Shown piece by piece: positions 55,027 to 63,202 of a DNA stretch of 64,000 bases. A program made the position numbers and the translations under genes. The notes beneath the pieces were generated by a model. That model did not search any database. It was given only the letters and a program-made list of their open reading frames with translations, and had not been told where the DNA came from. The stretch spans positions 60,963-124,962 of the forward strand of contig NZ_QVMV01000012.1 of assembly GCF_003417465.1 (NCBI RefSeq), written 5' to 3'. The stretch comes from Wenzhouxiangella sp. 15190. GTDB lineage: Bacteria; Pseudomonadota; Gammaproteobacteria; Xanthomonadales; Wenzhouxiangellaceae. Every line of letters starts with the position of its first letter. Positions within the stretch are counted from its first letter, which is position 1.

Positions 55027-55800
55027 ATGAAACGCTCCACCCCGATTTTCTCCCGACAATCTCGTCTCCTGGCCGCGCGCACATCGATGGCCAACGGCTC
55101 AGGGCGGATATCTGTGGAACTGGCATTCTGGATCATGGGCATTGCGCTTATCGCGACCTATTTTCTGATAACCACCGGCCTGGAGAGTGAACGCAAGCAG
55201 GGTATCGAATTGTTCTCCGAGGCGCGGGCGGCAGCAACAGTGAGCCACCGCCTGGAGGATCTTCCCCTCGCCGGCCAGACCCTGGCGTTGTTGAACAGCC
55301 AGGAAGTCGCGCCTGAAGCGACCCGTGCAAGGGTTGCCGATGCCGACGAACTGCCGATTGCCGTATTGCGCATTGACAAGGTGGCGCTTGAGGTACCCGT
55401 CTATCCGGACCTGAGTGAGTTGAACATGAGCCGGGGCGCCGGCTGGATCGGCGGCACGGCCGCACCCAACACGAGCGGCAATATGGCGATCGCCGCCCAT
55501 CGCGATCGCTACTTTCGTCCGCTCAAGGACATCCAGGTCGGCGACACCATGGAGCTGGAGAGTCTCTCCGGCCGTGGCGAGTATCGAGTATCGAGGATCG
55601 CCATTGTTGATCCGGACGATGTGTCGGTTCTCGATGACACGACCGAGCCCACCGTCACCCTGGTCACCTGTTACCCGTTTTATTTCATCGGCAATGCACC
55701 GCAACGCTACATCGTGCAGGCCGTCGCCGTTGATCAACCCGGGAACGCGCGCCGAATGGGCGCAGTTCCCACCGCATCACCATCAGGAGAAACACCATGA
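55027..55800 (+). CDS. Class D-like sortase
   Basis: This is a membrane-anchored transpeptidase of 257 residues. The N-terminal anchor is LAFWIMGIALIATYFLITTG; the sortase domain follows from about residue 110. The catalytic triad is complete: His158 in AAHRDR, Cys215 in TLVTCYP and Arg227 in APQRYIV. It should cut an LPxTx-type motif and transfer the protein to an amine. The next gene overlaps it by four bases (ATGA) and ends in such a motif. Sortases are rare in Gram-negative bacteria, where the acceptor is not known. The ATG at 55027 gives a positive N-terminus before the helix. Confidence 0.9.
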   Translation: MKRSTPIFSRQSRLLAARTSMANGSGRISVELAFWIMGIALIATYFLITTGLESERKQGIELFSEARAAATVSHRLEDLPLAGQTLALLNSQEVAPEATRARVADADELPIAVLRIDKVALEVPVYPDLSELNMSRGAGWIGGTAAPNTSGNMAIAAHRDRYFRPLKDIQVGDTMELESLSGRGEYRVSRIAIVDPDDVSVLDDTTEPTVTLVTCYPFYFIGNAPQRYIVQAVAVDQPGNARRMGAVPTASPSGETP

Positions 55801-56450
55801 ACACCCGTTTAAACGTATTCGCCATGACATCAGTAGCCTTGCTGCTGGGTCTGGCATCGACTGGCAGCGTGATCGCCCAGGAATCCAGACAGGCAATGCC
55901 GGGACCGGAAGTGGACCGGGCAAGCTGTAGGGATGTCGAATGGAATCGCAGTCTGCTGCGTAACTACCCCTGGGTCGCCGAAGGGTGCCAGGAAGCCATC
56001 ATCGTCGATGGACAGAAATGGGCCCGCTTCGAAGCCGAATTTGAGCAGTTCCATCGTGATGGGGCGATTACCTCAGACTTCAGGGACGAAAACGGACGCT
56101 CGCTTGGCAGTGTGCGGCTGATGCCGGGCCCGGACCAGCGCGTGATGCTCGATGGCCGTCCATATCGGTTCTCCGAGCTGAAGGAAGGCCAGGTGCTGAA
56201 CTTCTATGCGCCGGAAAACGCTTATGCCTTCACCACCAAGCCGGGCGCGTTGGATACCGAGAAGGTCACGATCGTTGAACCCCGGAAGGAACAGGAAATG
56301 GCCAAGGCGCAGCCGGCCAAGACCGAGCAGCCGGAAACTCTGCCGGCCACCGCTGGCCCGTTGCCGATCATCGCCTTGGGCGGCATGTTGTCGCTGATGG
56401 GTGGCGTCACACTGACCACGCGTCGGCGCCTCAAGGCCCCGAACGCCTGA
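55797..56450 (+). CDS. Probable sortase substrate with LPATAG C-terminal signal
   Basis: This 217-residue exported protein ends with a complete sortase signal: LPATAG at residues 182-187, a hydrophobic stretch 188-207 and a basic tail RRRLK. The N-terminus is a signal peptide (VALLLGLASTGSVIAQ). The mature 150 residues have three cysteines and a linker rich in Lys, Ala and Glu before the signal. The body is not recognised; YPWVAEGCQEAIIVDG and VRLMPGPDQRVMLDG are the best-marked segments. It overlaps the sortase gene, so they are made together. A Rho-independent terminator follows, marking the end of the two-gene unit. Confidence 0.85.
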   Translation: MNTRLNVFAMTSVALLLGLASTGSVIAQESRQAMPGPEVDRASCRDVEWNRSLLRNYPWVAEGCQEAIIVDGQKWARFEAEFEQFHRDGAITSDFRDENGRSLGSVRLMPGPDQRVMLDGRPYRFSELKEGQVLNFYAPENAYAFTTKPGALDTEKVTIVEPRKEQEMAKAQPAKTEQPETLPATAGPLPIIALGGMLSLMGGVTLTTRRRLKAPNA

Positions 56451-56473
56451 ACCACCAGCTATGAAGTAACTCG

Positions 56474-56508
56474 CCGGGTGGTCGCAAGCCGATCGCCCGG
56501 TTTTGTTT
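56474..56508 (+). terminator. Rho-independent terminator after the sortase-substrate unit
   Basis: CCGGGTG pairs with CGCCCGG (one G-T pair), with an inner loop, followed by TTTTGTTT. It lies 23 bases after the substrate gene stop. Confidence 0.75.
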
Positions 56509-56522
56509 AAAAGGAATCTCCC

Positions 56523-56723
56523 ATGACGATTGCCAAGATCATTGAAATTTCGAGTGACTCCACCGAGAGTTTTCAGGATGCCATCGAGTCCGGCATCAAG
56601 CGTGCCGAACGAACAGTCAAGAATGTAAAAGGCGCGTGGATTTCTGAACAGAAACTCACCATTGACGAAGGCAAGATCACGAACTACCGAGTGATCATGC
56701 GAATCAGTTTTGTAATCAACTAG
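56523..56723 (+). CDS. Dodecin family flavin-binding protein
   Basis: This is a small flavin storage protein of 66 residues that forms a dodecamer. The strand-helix-strand pattern is AKIIEISSDSTESFQDAIESG, then AERTVKNVKGAWISEQKLTI. The aromatic Trp that stacks on flavin is at residue 39. AAGGAATCTCCC precedes the ATG, so it has its own ribosome site right after a terminator. A second terminator follows, so it is probably a single-gene transcript. It would buffer FMN/FAD or lumichrome. Confidence 0.93.
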   Translation: MTIAKIIEISSDSTESFQDAIESGIKRAERTVKNVKGAWISEQKLTIDEGKITNYRVIMRISFVIN

Positions 56724-56745
56724 AAATGGCAGCGCAGGCGGGGAG

Positions 56746-56772
56746 CATGGGCGCTTTTGCGTCCATGTTTTT
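56746..56772 (+). terminator. Rho-independent terminator after dodecin
   Basis: CATGGGCGC/GCGTCCATG forms a 9-bp stem (one G-T pair) with a TTTT loop, followed by TTTTT. Confidence 0.8.
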
Positions 56773-56859
56773 ATGTGGGTCAACGAACTGAGGCGGCAGT
56801 GAGGCCGACGGTAAGGTGCTCTGTCAACCAGGAACAACGTTGCACGGGGGGCGGAGTCC

Positions 56860-58374
56860 ATGTCTGATCACAAGTCCACGCGTCATCTGTATCGTCACCG
56901 ATGGCGGTGCTCCGATCCCCTGGGGGATTGGGAGAATGAAGGTGGCAGTCTATGTTGGACACCCGCGGCGGATCGGTCCGGCCGCCGACAAATACCCAGC
57001 CATGCCGACCCGGACTTTGCGCTGCTCGACGCTCTGCCGCTTGGGATCCTCATAACCAATCATCGCGGTAACATCACTTACAGCAACCCCGCCTGTCAGC
57101 GCATGTACGCCGTTACCACATCGAGGCTGATCGGCATTCATTGGAGCCAGCTCATGGATTCCGATGATCAGGCGGTTGTGCCAACCGATTGGCGTAAATT
57201 CAACCAAACAGACCGGCCTTTACAGTTCGAGGTAAGAATTGTCACCGGCTCCGGACAGCGTATATGGACACGCCACAGCATCGCCAGGCTGGGCGATCGA
57301 ACCGCATCTGGCGCCCATATCCATACCATTGAAGATATCAGCGGAATCAAGGCCGCGGAACAGGCGAAACAGGCAGCCTTGGATGATCTATCAGGGGAGC
57401 GAGAACGTGCGCGTGTGACGCTGGAATGCATCGGCGACGCCGTGATCAGTACGAACGCCAGGGGACACGTAACCTACCTGAATCCAGTTGCGGAGCGACT
57501 CACCGGTTGGCTTCGAGAGGAAGCCGGCGGCCAGGCGCTTGATCGGGTCTTCAAGGTAATCGATCCGAAAAATGGTAAGCCCATTGAAAGCCTGGCCGGG
57601 CGTGCCATGGCAAGTCTGGAGATTGTGCAAATGCCGACAGACTGTGTGCTGCTACGCCCCGACGGTAGTGAGTTGGCCATAGAGGACTCCGCGGCCCCGA
57701 TCCTAGACAAGAGCGGTCAGCTCACGGGCGCGGTCGTGGTCTTTCGTGACCGCAGGCTATCACGTGAAAACACGGCAAGAATGGCCTATCTGGCGCGTCA
57801 TGATGCCCTGACTGGATTGCCGAATCGTGTCGCATTCGGTGAACACTTTGATCAGGCTCTGAAGCTTTCCCGGCGGCACCACAGAAGGTTGGCTCTGCTC
57901 TTCATCGACCTCGACCAATTCAAGCAGGTCAACGATAGCCTGGGACACCATGCGGGTGACCGGCTGCTGAGGGCCCTGTCTCGAAATCTGGCAGGCTGCG
58001 TTCGGGGCACCGACCTGCTCTGTCGCTACGGCGGAGATGAGTTTGTCGCCTTGCTCAATGAAGTCAGGCAACCTGAAGATGCCGGCAAGGTGGCTCTGAA
58101 GATGCGTGCTGCGGCAGCGAAGCTTCAGCACACTCGGGATTGCAACATCAGTCTGGAGGTAAGTATCGGAATCAGTATTTGCCCCGAGGATGGCACTGAA
58201 ATGGACGTTCTGATGCACCGGGCAGATGCTGCTATGTACCACGCCAAAATCGATAACGAGAAAGGCTACTGCTTTCACGAGGCAGGTATGGAGCGACCGG
58301 TGGTTGGGTCACGGTTCGACCATGCTGCCGATTTGATTCAGCATTCCTGCAATCGGGACCCAACCGGGCAATAA
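56860..58374 (+). CDS. PAS-PAS diguanylate cyclase
   Basis: This soluble cyclic di-GMP synthase has 504 residues. The first PAS domain is about 55-170 (ALPLGILITNHRGNITYSN), the second about 190-305 (IGDAVISTNARGHVTYLNPVAERLTGW), and the GGDEF domain about 315-475 with LTGLPNRVAF, IDLDQFKQVND and YGGDEFV. The inhibitory site RGTD lies five residues before GGDEF, so product feedback should work. There is no membrane segment. The start is supported by GCGGAG. It is alone; the sensed signal is unknown. Compared with the broken GGDEF gene at the left end, this one is intact. Confidence 0.93.
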   Translation: MSDHKSTRHLYRHRWRCSDPLGDWENEGGSLCWTPAADRSGRRQIPSHADPDFALLDALPLGILITNHRGNITYSNPACQRMYAVTTSRLIGIHWSQLMDSDDQAVVPTDWRKFNQTDRPLQFEVRIVTGSGQRIWTRHSIARLGDRTASGAHIHTIEDISGIKAAEQAKQAALDDLSGERERARVTLECIGDAVISTNARGHVTYLNPVAERLTGWLREEAGGQALDRVFKVIDPKNGKPIESLAGRAMASLEIVQMPTDCVLLRPDGSELAIEDSAAPILDKSGQLTGAVVVFRDRRLSRENTARMAYLARHDALTGLPNRVAFGEHFDQALKLSRRHHRRLALLFIDLDQFKQVNDSLGHHAGDRLLRALSRNLAGCVRGTDLLCRYGGDEFVALLNEVRQPEDAGKVALKMRAAAAKLQHTRDCNISLEVSIGISICPEDGTEMDVLMHRADAAMYHAKIDNEKGYCFHEAGMERPVVGSRFDHAADLIQHSCNRDPTGQ

Positions 58375-58506
58375 TCGAGCATTTTGCCTCGCAGGCCTGT
58401 GCTGAGGTCCATTCTCGAAACTCCGTATGCTACCGAACAGAAAGGAACCCCGCCAAGGTGATCCAATGGGGCTGAACATTTGCAGCAACTTCAGGATCCC
58501 TTGAGC

Positions 58507-59649
58507 ATGACCATGCGTAAGCCGCCACTCGCAACAGCAAACGTAAGCTTCTTCGTCGCAGCCCACGTGCTGGCCCTCGTGGCCGCGCCCCTCTGGGGCA
58601 TATTGGTCGGTTTCAGCGGGTGGACCTGGCTAACCGCCGGTCTGATCTGGCTGTTCAGCGGGCTCTCGATTACTGCTGGATATCACAGGCTGTGGTCGCA
58701 CCGAAGCTACCGCGCCGCGTGGCCACTGAAACTATTCTTTGTCGTTTTCGGTACCTTCGCGCTGCAGAATTCGGTACTTGTCTGGTGTGCTCGTCACCGG
58801 GTCCATCACCGCTTTGTCGATGATTCCGAGCGGGATCCCCACTCCATTCGAACTGGGTTCTGGCATGCTCATATCGGCTGGATGCTGCGTCACTGGTCCT
58901 CAAGCGAGGTCGATTTCGAGCAGATCTGGGATCTCGAACGCGATCCGATTCTCAAATGGCAGCATAAGCACTATTGGCTGCTTACCTGGTTTCTTAACCT
59001 TGGGGTCCCCGTCGCGTTGGGGTTCCTGGCCGGCGATGTAATCGGCATGATACTTTTGGCTGGCGCCGTGCGACTGGTATTCAGCCAGCATTGCACTTTC
59101 TTTATCAACTCTCTGGCCCACACCTGGGGCAAGCGACACTACAGTGACGACAACAGCTCGCGTGACAATGGTTGGCTGGCGCTGTTGACCTGGGGCGAGG
59201 GGTATCACAATTTTCATCACGCCTTTCAGGCAGATTATCGAAATGGCGCCCACTGGTGGGATTTCGATCCCGGGAAGTGGCTGATAGCGGCAAGTAAGGC
59301 TGTTGGACTGGCTGGCGGCTTAAAGCGCACGCCGACCTTCAAGATGCGGCGGGCCCGCGTACAGATGCAGTTCCGAAAACTCGAGAACCAGCTTGCCGCT
59401 AGCGATTCCGAAGAGACCTGGGCCCGGACTATCGAGCGCGAGTACCAGCAGTTCAGGGACACGGTTGCCCAGTGGCAAGCCGTTCAGGCCGAGCGCGTTC
59501 AGGCCGGTAGCGCGGCACTGCGCTATCGCTGGCAAGCCCCCACTTTCGGAAAGCGTCTCCGGCAGCTCGAGCGGCACTTGAAGGCCCAGGCCGGGCGTCT
59601 GGCTAGTTTGCAGCAGGACTGGCAAGCCGGAAGCCGCAGTGCTGGCTGA
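58507..59649 (+). CDS. Acyl-CoA/fatty acid desaturase with C-terminal coiled-coil extension
   Basis: This is a membrane di-iron desaturase, 380 residues, that puts a double bond into a fatty acyl chain (delta-9 type). Iron ligands are HRLWSHRSY, HRVHHRF and HNFHHAF, and four membrane helices are present. The final 90 residues (from about 290) are an extra helical, Gln/Arg-rich region (QFRKLENQLAASDSEETWARTIE), likely a coiled coil and not part of the usual family. Two ATGs (58507, 58513) are possible starts. The role is membrane fluidity control. It is convergent with the next gene. Confidence 0.9.
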   Translation: MTMRKPPLATANVSFFVAAHVLALVAAPLWGILVGFSGWTWLTAGLIWLFSGLSITAGYHRLWSHRSYRAAWPLKLFFVVFGTFALQNSVLVWCARHRVHHRFVDDSERDPHSIRTGFWHAHIGWMLRHWSSSEVDFEQIWDLERDPILKWQHKHYWLLTWFLNLGVPVALGFLAGDVIGMILLAGAVRLVFSQHCTFFINSLAHTWGKRHYSDDNSSRDNGWLALLTWGEGYHNFHHAFQADYRNGAHWWDFDPGKWLIAASKAVGLAGGLKRTPTFKMRRARVQMQFRKLENQLAASDSEETWARTIEREYQQFRDTVAQWQAVQAERVQAGSAALRYRWQAPTFGKRLRQLERHLKAQAGRLASLQQDWQAGSRSAG

Positions 59650-59650
59650 A

Positions 59651-60061
59651 TTACCATCGGTTCGCTCCACGTGCTATATGGATCAGCACCCCAGCCACCA
59701 GCATTACCAGCAGTACACCGGCCATTAGGTAGGTCTGAGAGGCCAGAGCCTGGACTGCCTCCAGCAAGGAGCGCTGTTGGGGCGAATCCAACCCGAACCA
59801 GGTAATGGCCGCGACAACCATCAGGCCGAGAAAAGCCAGGTCAAACAGCCTGTGACTCTGCACCATCGCAAATGCCGCCAGTGTCATGACCAGCCCGAGC
59901 GGCATGTACCAGAACGAGCCGGCCAGCAGGGCATGCCAAGTGGCGATAGCAGCCGCCATGACACCCAGCGCGGGTGACAGCAAGACAAGGACGATTGCGA
60001 GCGCGCAAAAGAGAAAATTTAGTGCTTTCGGTCGTTCGCGAGCTGAAGTGGGCTTATCCAT
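59651..60061 (-). CDS. Hypothetical membrane protein, four helices
   Basis: This 136-residue protein has four predicted membrane helices (FLFCALAIVLVLLSPALGVM; MPLGLVMTLAAFAMV; LAFLGLMVVAAITWFGL; LMAGVLLVMLVAGVLIHIA). It is not recognised. Starts at 60061 and 60070 are both ATG. It lies one base past the stop of the desaturase on the other strand, so the two ends meet. The 285 bases upstream to the PRC-barrel gene show no other gene. Confidence 0.65.
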   Translation of the reverse strand: MDKPTSARERPKALNFLFCALAIVLVLLSPALGVMAAAIATWHALLAGSFWYMPLGLVMTLAAFAMVQSHRLFDLAFLGLMVVAAITWFGLDSPQQRSLLEAVQALASQTYLMAGVLLVMLVAGVLIHIARGANRW

Positions 60062-60346
60062 GACGCCCATCTTGAACGTTTCGGACGTTGTGATCTGTAC
60101 GCGATCGCACGCAGGCCCTACCTGCCAATGGTTATCTCGAACGTTTCGTCAGAGAATCGTCCAGGAGTATCTACCACTCTGCCGAACATGCAGGATGCTC
60201 ATAGCCTGGACGAGCGTGTCGCAGCGTACAGACCTGGCCCTGTACAACAGCAACAATGATCAACACTTCCAGGGGGCGATTATCATGCCGCTGGTGCTGA
60301 TGGCCCGGTGACATTTCAGTCACATGGGTAACCTAGGAGAATATCA

Positions 60347-60919
60347 ATGAACAGGTTCATTTCGATGAAATACGCAGTCGTTCTTCTGCCCGCTCTTACA
60401 ATGGGTGTTTCTGTTGCGTCGGCCGAGGATAAGAAATGCGATTGTCCGTGTGATTCCGAACGGACCAGCGTAAGCGCTGAAAAGAGTCATGGTAAGCAGG
60501 GTGCTGAGCAAGCTGCCAATGCCTCAACACGTTCGCGCCTGGCACGCGAGTCAAGGTCTGACGCCAAGGCCGATGCCGCCGCCAAGGAAGCCGCCGAGGC
60601 CAGAGCTGTTGAAGCGAAATTGCACTATCTGGCAAGCAAGCCTGCTGATGATTACTTTTCAAGCAATATTGTGGGCCATGAAGTAATGAATAGGCGAGAT
60701 AATAAGGTTGTCGGCAAGGTCAATGAACTTCTGATTGACGAAAATGGCCAGATAGGTGCGGTTATTATGAGTACCGGTGGCGTCATGGGTCTGGGTCAGA
60801 AGGATCTGGCTATCGCATGGGACCAGGTTGAACGCAAAGTGGACGGCGAAAGCATTACGCTTTCCGTTGACGTATCCGACCTTAGCCTGGTTGAAGCACC
60901 TGCCTTCGCGCGCAAGTAG
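60347..60919 (+). CDS. Exported PRC-barrel domain protein
   Basis: This 190-residue protein has a signal peptide (VVLLPALTMGVSVASA), then a Cys-containing and Ala/Lys/Glu-rich helical linker (residues about 30-95) and a PRC-barrel domain (about 105-180, IVGHEVMNRRDNKVVGKVNELLIDENGQIGAVIMSTGG). PRC barrels occur in RimM and in proteins of unclear role that help bind membranes or RNA. AGGAG precedes the ATG. A strong terminator follows the gene. Its role in the envelope is unknown; stress-linked induction is typical of related proteins but cannot be read here. Confidence 0.85.
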   Translation: MNRFISMKYAVVLLPALTMGVSVASAEDKKCDCPCDSERTSVSAEKSHGKQGAEQAANASTRSRLARESRSDAKADAAAKEAAEARAVEAKLHYLASKPADDYFSSNIVGHEVMNRRDNKVVGKVNELLIDENGQIGAVIMSTGGVMGLGQKDLAIAWDQVERKVDGESITLSVDVSDLSLVEAPAFARK

Positions 60920-60996
60920 TTCCAGGAAGATAGCGCTGAGCACTTGCCGATGAAGTAGTCATCGGGAGTGCTTGGTAGCTGCGATGGGTTCAAAAG

Positions 60997-61026
60997 ATCA
61001 GGCCGCTCAGAGCGGCCTGATTTTTT
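60997..61026 (+). terminator. Rho-independent terminator after the PRC-barrel gene
   Basis: ATCAGGCCGCT/AGCGGCCTGAT is a perfect 11-bp stem with a CAG loop and a following run of six T. Confidence 0.95.
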
Positions 61027-61078
61027 CCGTTTGCGAGAATGTTTGTCAGATTTCTTTTCATTTACCAGCGAATGAGTA

Positions 61079-61261
61079 TTATTCCCGGCTGGGTGGAACA
61101 AAATCTGTCCAGCGGTTTGCCTGAGTGCCAGCTGGAGTCGTGAGCGGCTCTCTGCGGAGTCCTGTCAGTTGAGCGTGGTCTGATCCCCACCGTGCTCGCG
61201 TTAGCTGTATGACCTGATCCCCCAGGGTGGTAATGCTCGTGTCGGTTTCAATGTTCTCCAT
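61079..61261 (-). CDS. Doubtful small ORF of 60 residues
   Basis: In the 440-base gap between a terminator and the M48 gene lies a minus-strand frame coding for 60 residues (VIQLTRARWGSDHAQLTGLR). The composition is protein-like, but there is no good ribosome site. Nothing else is seen in the gap apart from a likely promoter region for the M48 gene. Confidence 0.3.
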   Translation of the reverse strand: MENIETDTSITTLGDQVIQLTRARWGSDHAQLTGLRREPLTTPAGTQANRWTDFVPPSRE

Positions 61262-61470
61262 CGGGTGCCTGATGCCTTCTGTTATGCGGATGCTTGAGTC
61301 TTCGAGCGTAGGTTGATCCTCTCTGGGAGTTGTGTCTGTTCGGAAGCAAACAGCACACCCATTTTATGCTCGCGGGTGTTGGGTGTGCCAGCGTACCGAC
61401 TGTTATTTCGGCGAAGGATACCGTTGTAATCGAATTATCCGGGTCTTTGCTGCGTGAGGCGCTTTGAATC

Positions 61471-62913
61471 ATGAAATTTAACGTCAAGAAATCAATCAGC
61501 GTTGTCTGGCTCGCATTTGTATTCTTGCAAGGATGCGCAGTCAATCCGGTCAGCGGGGAACGCGAGTTCGTGCTGGTCAGTGAGGAGCAGGAAATCGCCA
61601 TGGGCGCGCAGGGCGCCGAGAGTGTTAATCAATCCGTCGGATTGGTGGAAGATGAGAGGCTCCAGGGATACGTTCAGAAACTCGGTATGAACCTGGCGGT
61701 GGACTCGGAGCGGCCTGACCTGCCCTGGTCATTCGGCGTGATCGATGATCCCACACCCAATGCATTTGCCTTTCCCGGTGGCTACATCTTCATAACCCGT
61801 GGCCTGATGGGCTTGATGGGTAACGAGGCCGAATTGGTAAGTGTTCTGGGTCATGAAATCGGGCACGTAACCGCACGCCACTCGGTTGCCATGATGACTC
61901 GTTCCCAGGTAGCCCAGATCGGCCTGGGGGTCGGAAGCATTCTCAGCCCCGAACTGGCCGAGTTCAGCGAGGCCGCCGCGGGTGGATTGTCCTTGTTGTT
62001 CCTCAGTTACGGGCGTGATGCGGAACGCCAGGCGGACGATCTCGGGTTCCGTTATGCGCTGGATCATGGATACGACGTGCGCGAGATGGTCAATGTATTC
62101 GCATCCTTGCAGCATGCCGGCCAGCTTGCCGGTGGCAGTCCCCTTCCCAGCTGGCTTTCCAGCCATCCCGATCCGGCCGAACGGATTGAGCGCATCGAAA
62201 CCCGGCTGAGCAGGCTCGATCGGTCGCTGGGCGGGACGCGTATCGGTCGGAATGATTATCTGGCCCGCATCGACGGCACGGTCTTTGGAGTTAATCCGCG
62301 ACAGGGATACTTCGAGGAAAACCGCTTCAATCACCCGGATCTGGCATTTCGGCTCACGTTTCCCAAGGGCTGGCAAATGCAGAACCTGGCCCAGGTCGTA
62401 CTGGCCGGCAGCCCCGAAAAGGATGCGGTGGTGCAGTTGACCCTGACAGCCGGCACGGTATCTGAAGCCGCCGGGCAATTCTTCCAGCAGGAAGGGCTGA
62501 CTTCCAGCGACGTGGGCCGGCAGCAGATCAACGGGCTTGACGCCATCCGTGGCCGCTTCCAGGCCCAGACATCGAACCGCCAGCTTGGCGGTCATGCGGC
62601 CTTCATTGCTCACGGTGAGCACGTCTACCGCCTGTTGGCATTTACCCCCACCGACCAACTCAGCCGCCATGATTCAGCTTTTCGGAAAACCACCGGCAGC
62701 TTCGCCAGGCTCACCGAGCGTAAGGCGCTGGACAGGCAGCCCGATCGCATTGCCATCGTACGAGCTCCCCGGACCATGACGCTGACGTCGTTCAATGCAC
62801 AGTATCCATCGGTCATTGACATTGAACGCCTGGCGTTGATCAATCAGCTATCCGGGCCCGAGGTGACGATTCCGGCCGGAACCCGGGTCAAGCGGGTCGT
62901 CCGCGAACCTTAG
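61471..62913 (+). CDS. M48 family metalloprotease lipoprotein (BepA/YfgC-like)
   Basis: This is a zinc protease of 480 residues, exported and lipid-anchored: lipobox FLQGC (Cys22). The zinc site is HEIGH (His128, Glu129, His132) with the third ligand in DAERQADDLG (Glu near 183). After the protease domain (to about 260), a C-terminal region of about 200 residues carries a beta-rich part (TFPKGWQMQNLAQVVLAG) and an SH3/LysM-like end (LINQLSGPEVTIPAGTRVKR). Members of this group check outer membrane protein assembly. BepA itself has TPRs at the C-terminus; this one does not, so it is the YggG/LoiP-like or DUF-containing branch. Confidence 0.88.
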   Translation: MKFNVKKSISVVWLAFVFLQGCAVNPVSGEREFVLVSEEQEIAMGAQGAESVNQSVGLVEDERLQGYVQKLGMNLAVDSERPDLPWSFGVIDDPTPNAFAFPGGYIFITRGLMGLMGNEAELVSVLGHEIGHVTARHSVAMMTRSQVAQIGLGVGSILSPELAEFSEAAAGGLSLLFLSYGRDAERQADDLGFRYALDHGYDVREMVNVFASLQHAGQLAGGSPLPSWLSSHPDPAERIERIETRLSRLDRSLGGTRIGRNDYLARIDGTVFGVNPRQGYFEENRFNHPDLAFRLTFPKGWQMQNLAQVVLAGSPEKDAVVQLTLTAGTVSEAAGQFFQQEGLTSSDVGRQQINGLDAIRGRFQAQTSNRQLGGHAAFIAHGEHVYRLLAFTPTDQLSRHDSAFRKTTGSFARLTERKALDRQPDRIAIVRAPRTMTLTSFNAQYPSVIDIERLALINQLSGPEVTIPAGTRVKRVVREP

Positions 62914-63046
62914 CCGAGACATCTCCTCTCTATACACGCTGGCTTGGGTGCGCTATCGCACCGACGTTCTCGACATCCTTAGACACACTGGGTGACACCC
63001 GGTGTATTAAACGCGGGTCTTACTCTTCAAAGAGAGCATAAAACTC

Positions 63047-63199
63047 ATGAACTTGTCTGCGATGCTGACTCCTTTGATCTCGCTTGTTGCCGGTATTCTC
63101 ATCCTGATTGTGCCGCGCTTGCTCAGCGTAATTGTCGCCATCTACCTTATTGTCGTCGGTCTGATCGGCCTGTTCGGAATGACCGATTTCAACTTCTGA
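63047..63199 (+). CDS. DUF3096 membrane mini-protein
   Basis: This 50-residue protein has two membrane helices (LISLVAGILILIVPRLLSVIV and YLIVVGLIGLFG) and matches the short DUF3096 pattern. The start has only a weak AGAG upstream. The next gene starts three bases after its stop, so they are likely co-transcribed. It is of unknown function and was too short for many gene finders. Confidence 0.82.
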   Translation: MNLSAMLTPLISLVAGILILIVPRLLSVIVAIYLIVVGLIGLFGMTDFNF

Positions 63200-63202
63200 C
63201 AC

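Noticed and set aside
59886..60311. A plus-strand frame of 141 codons over the region upstream of the PRC-barrel gene.
   Set aside because: It begins antisense to a membrane protein gene, has no ribosome site and no protein-like composition.
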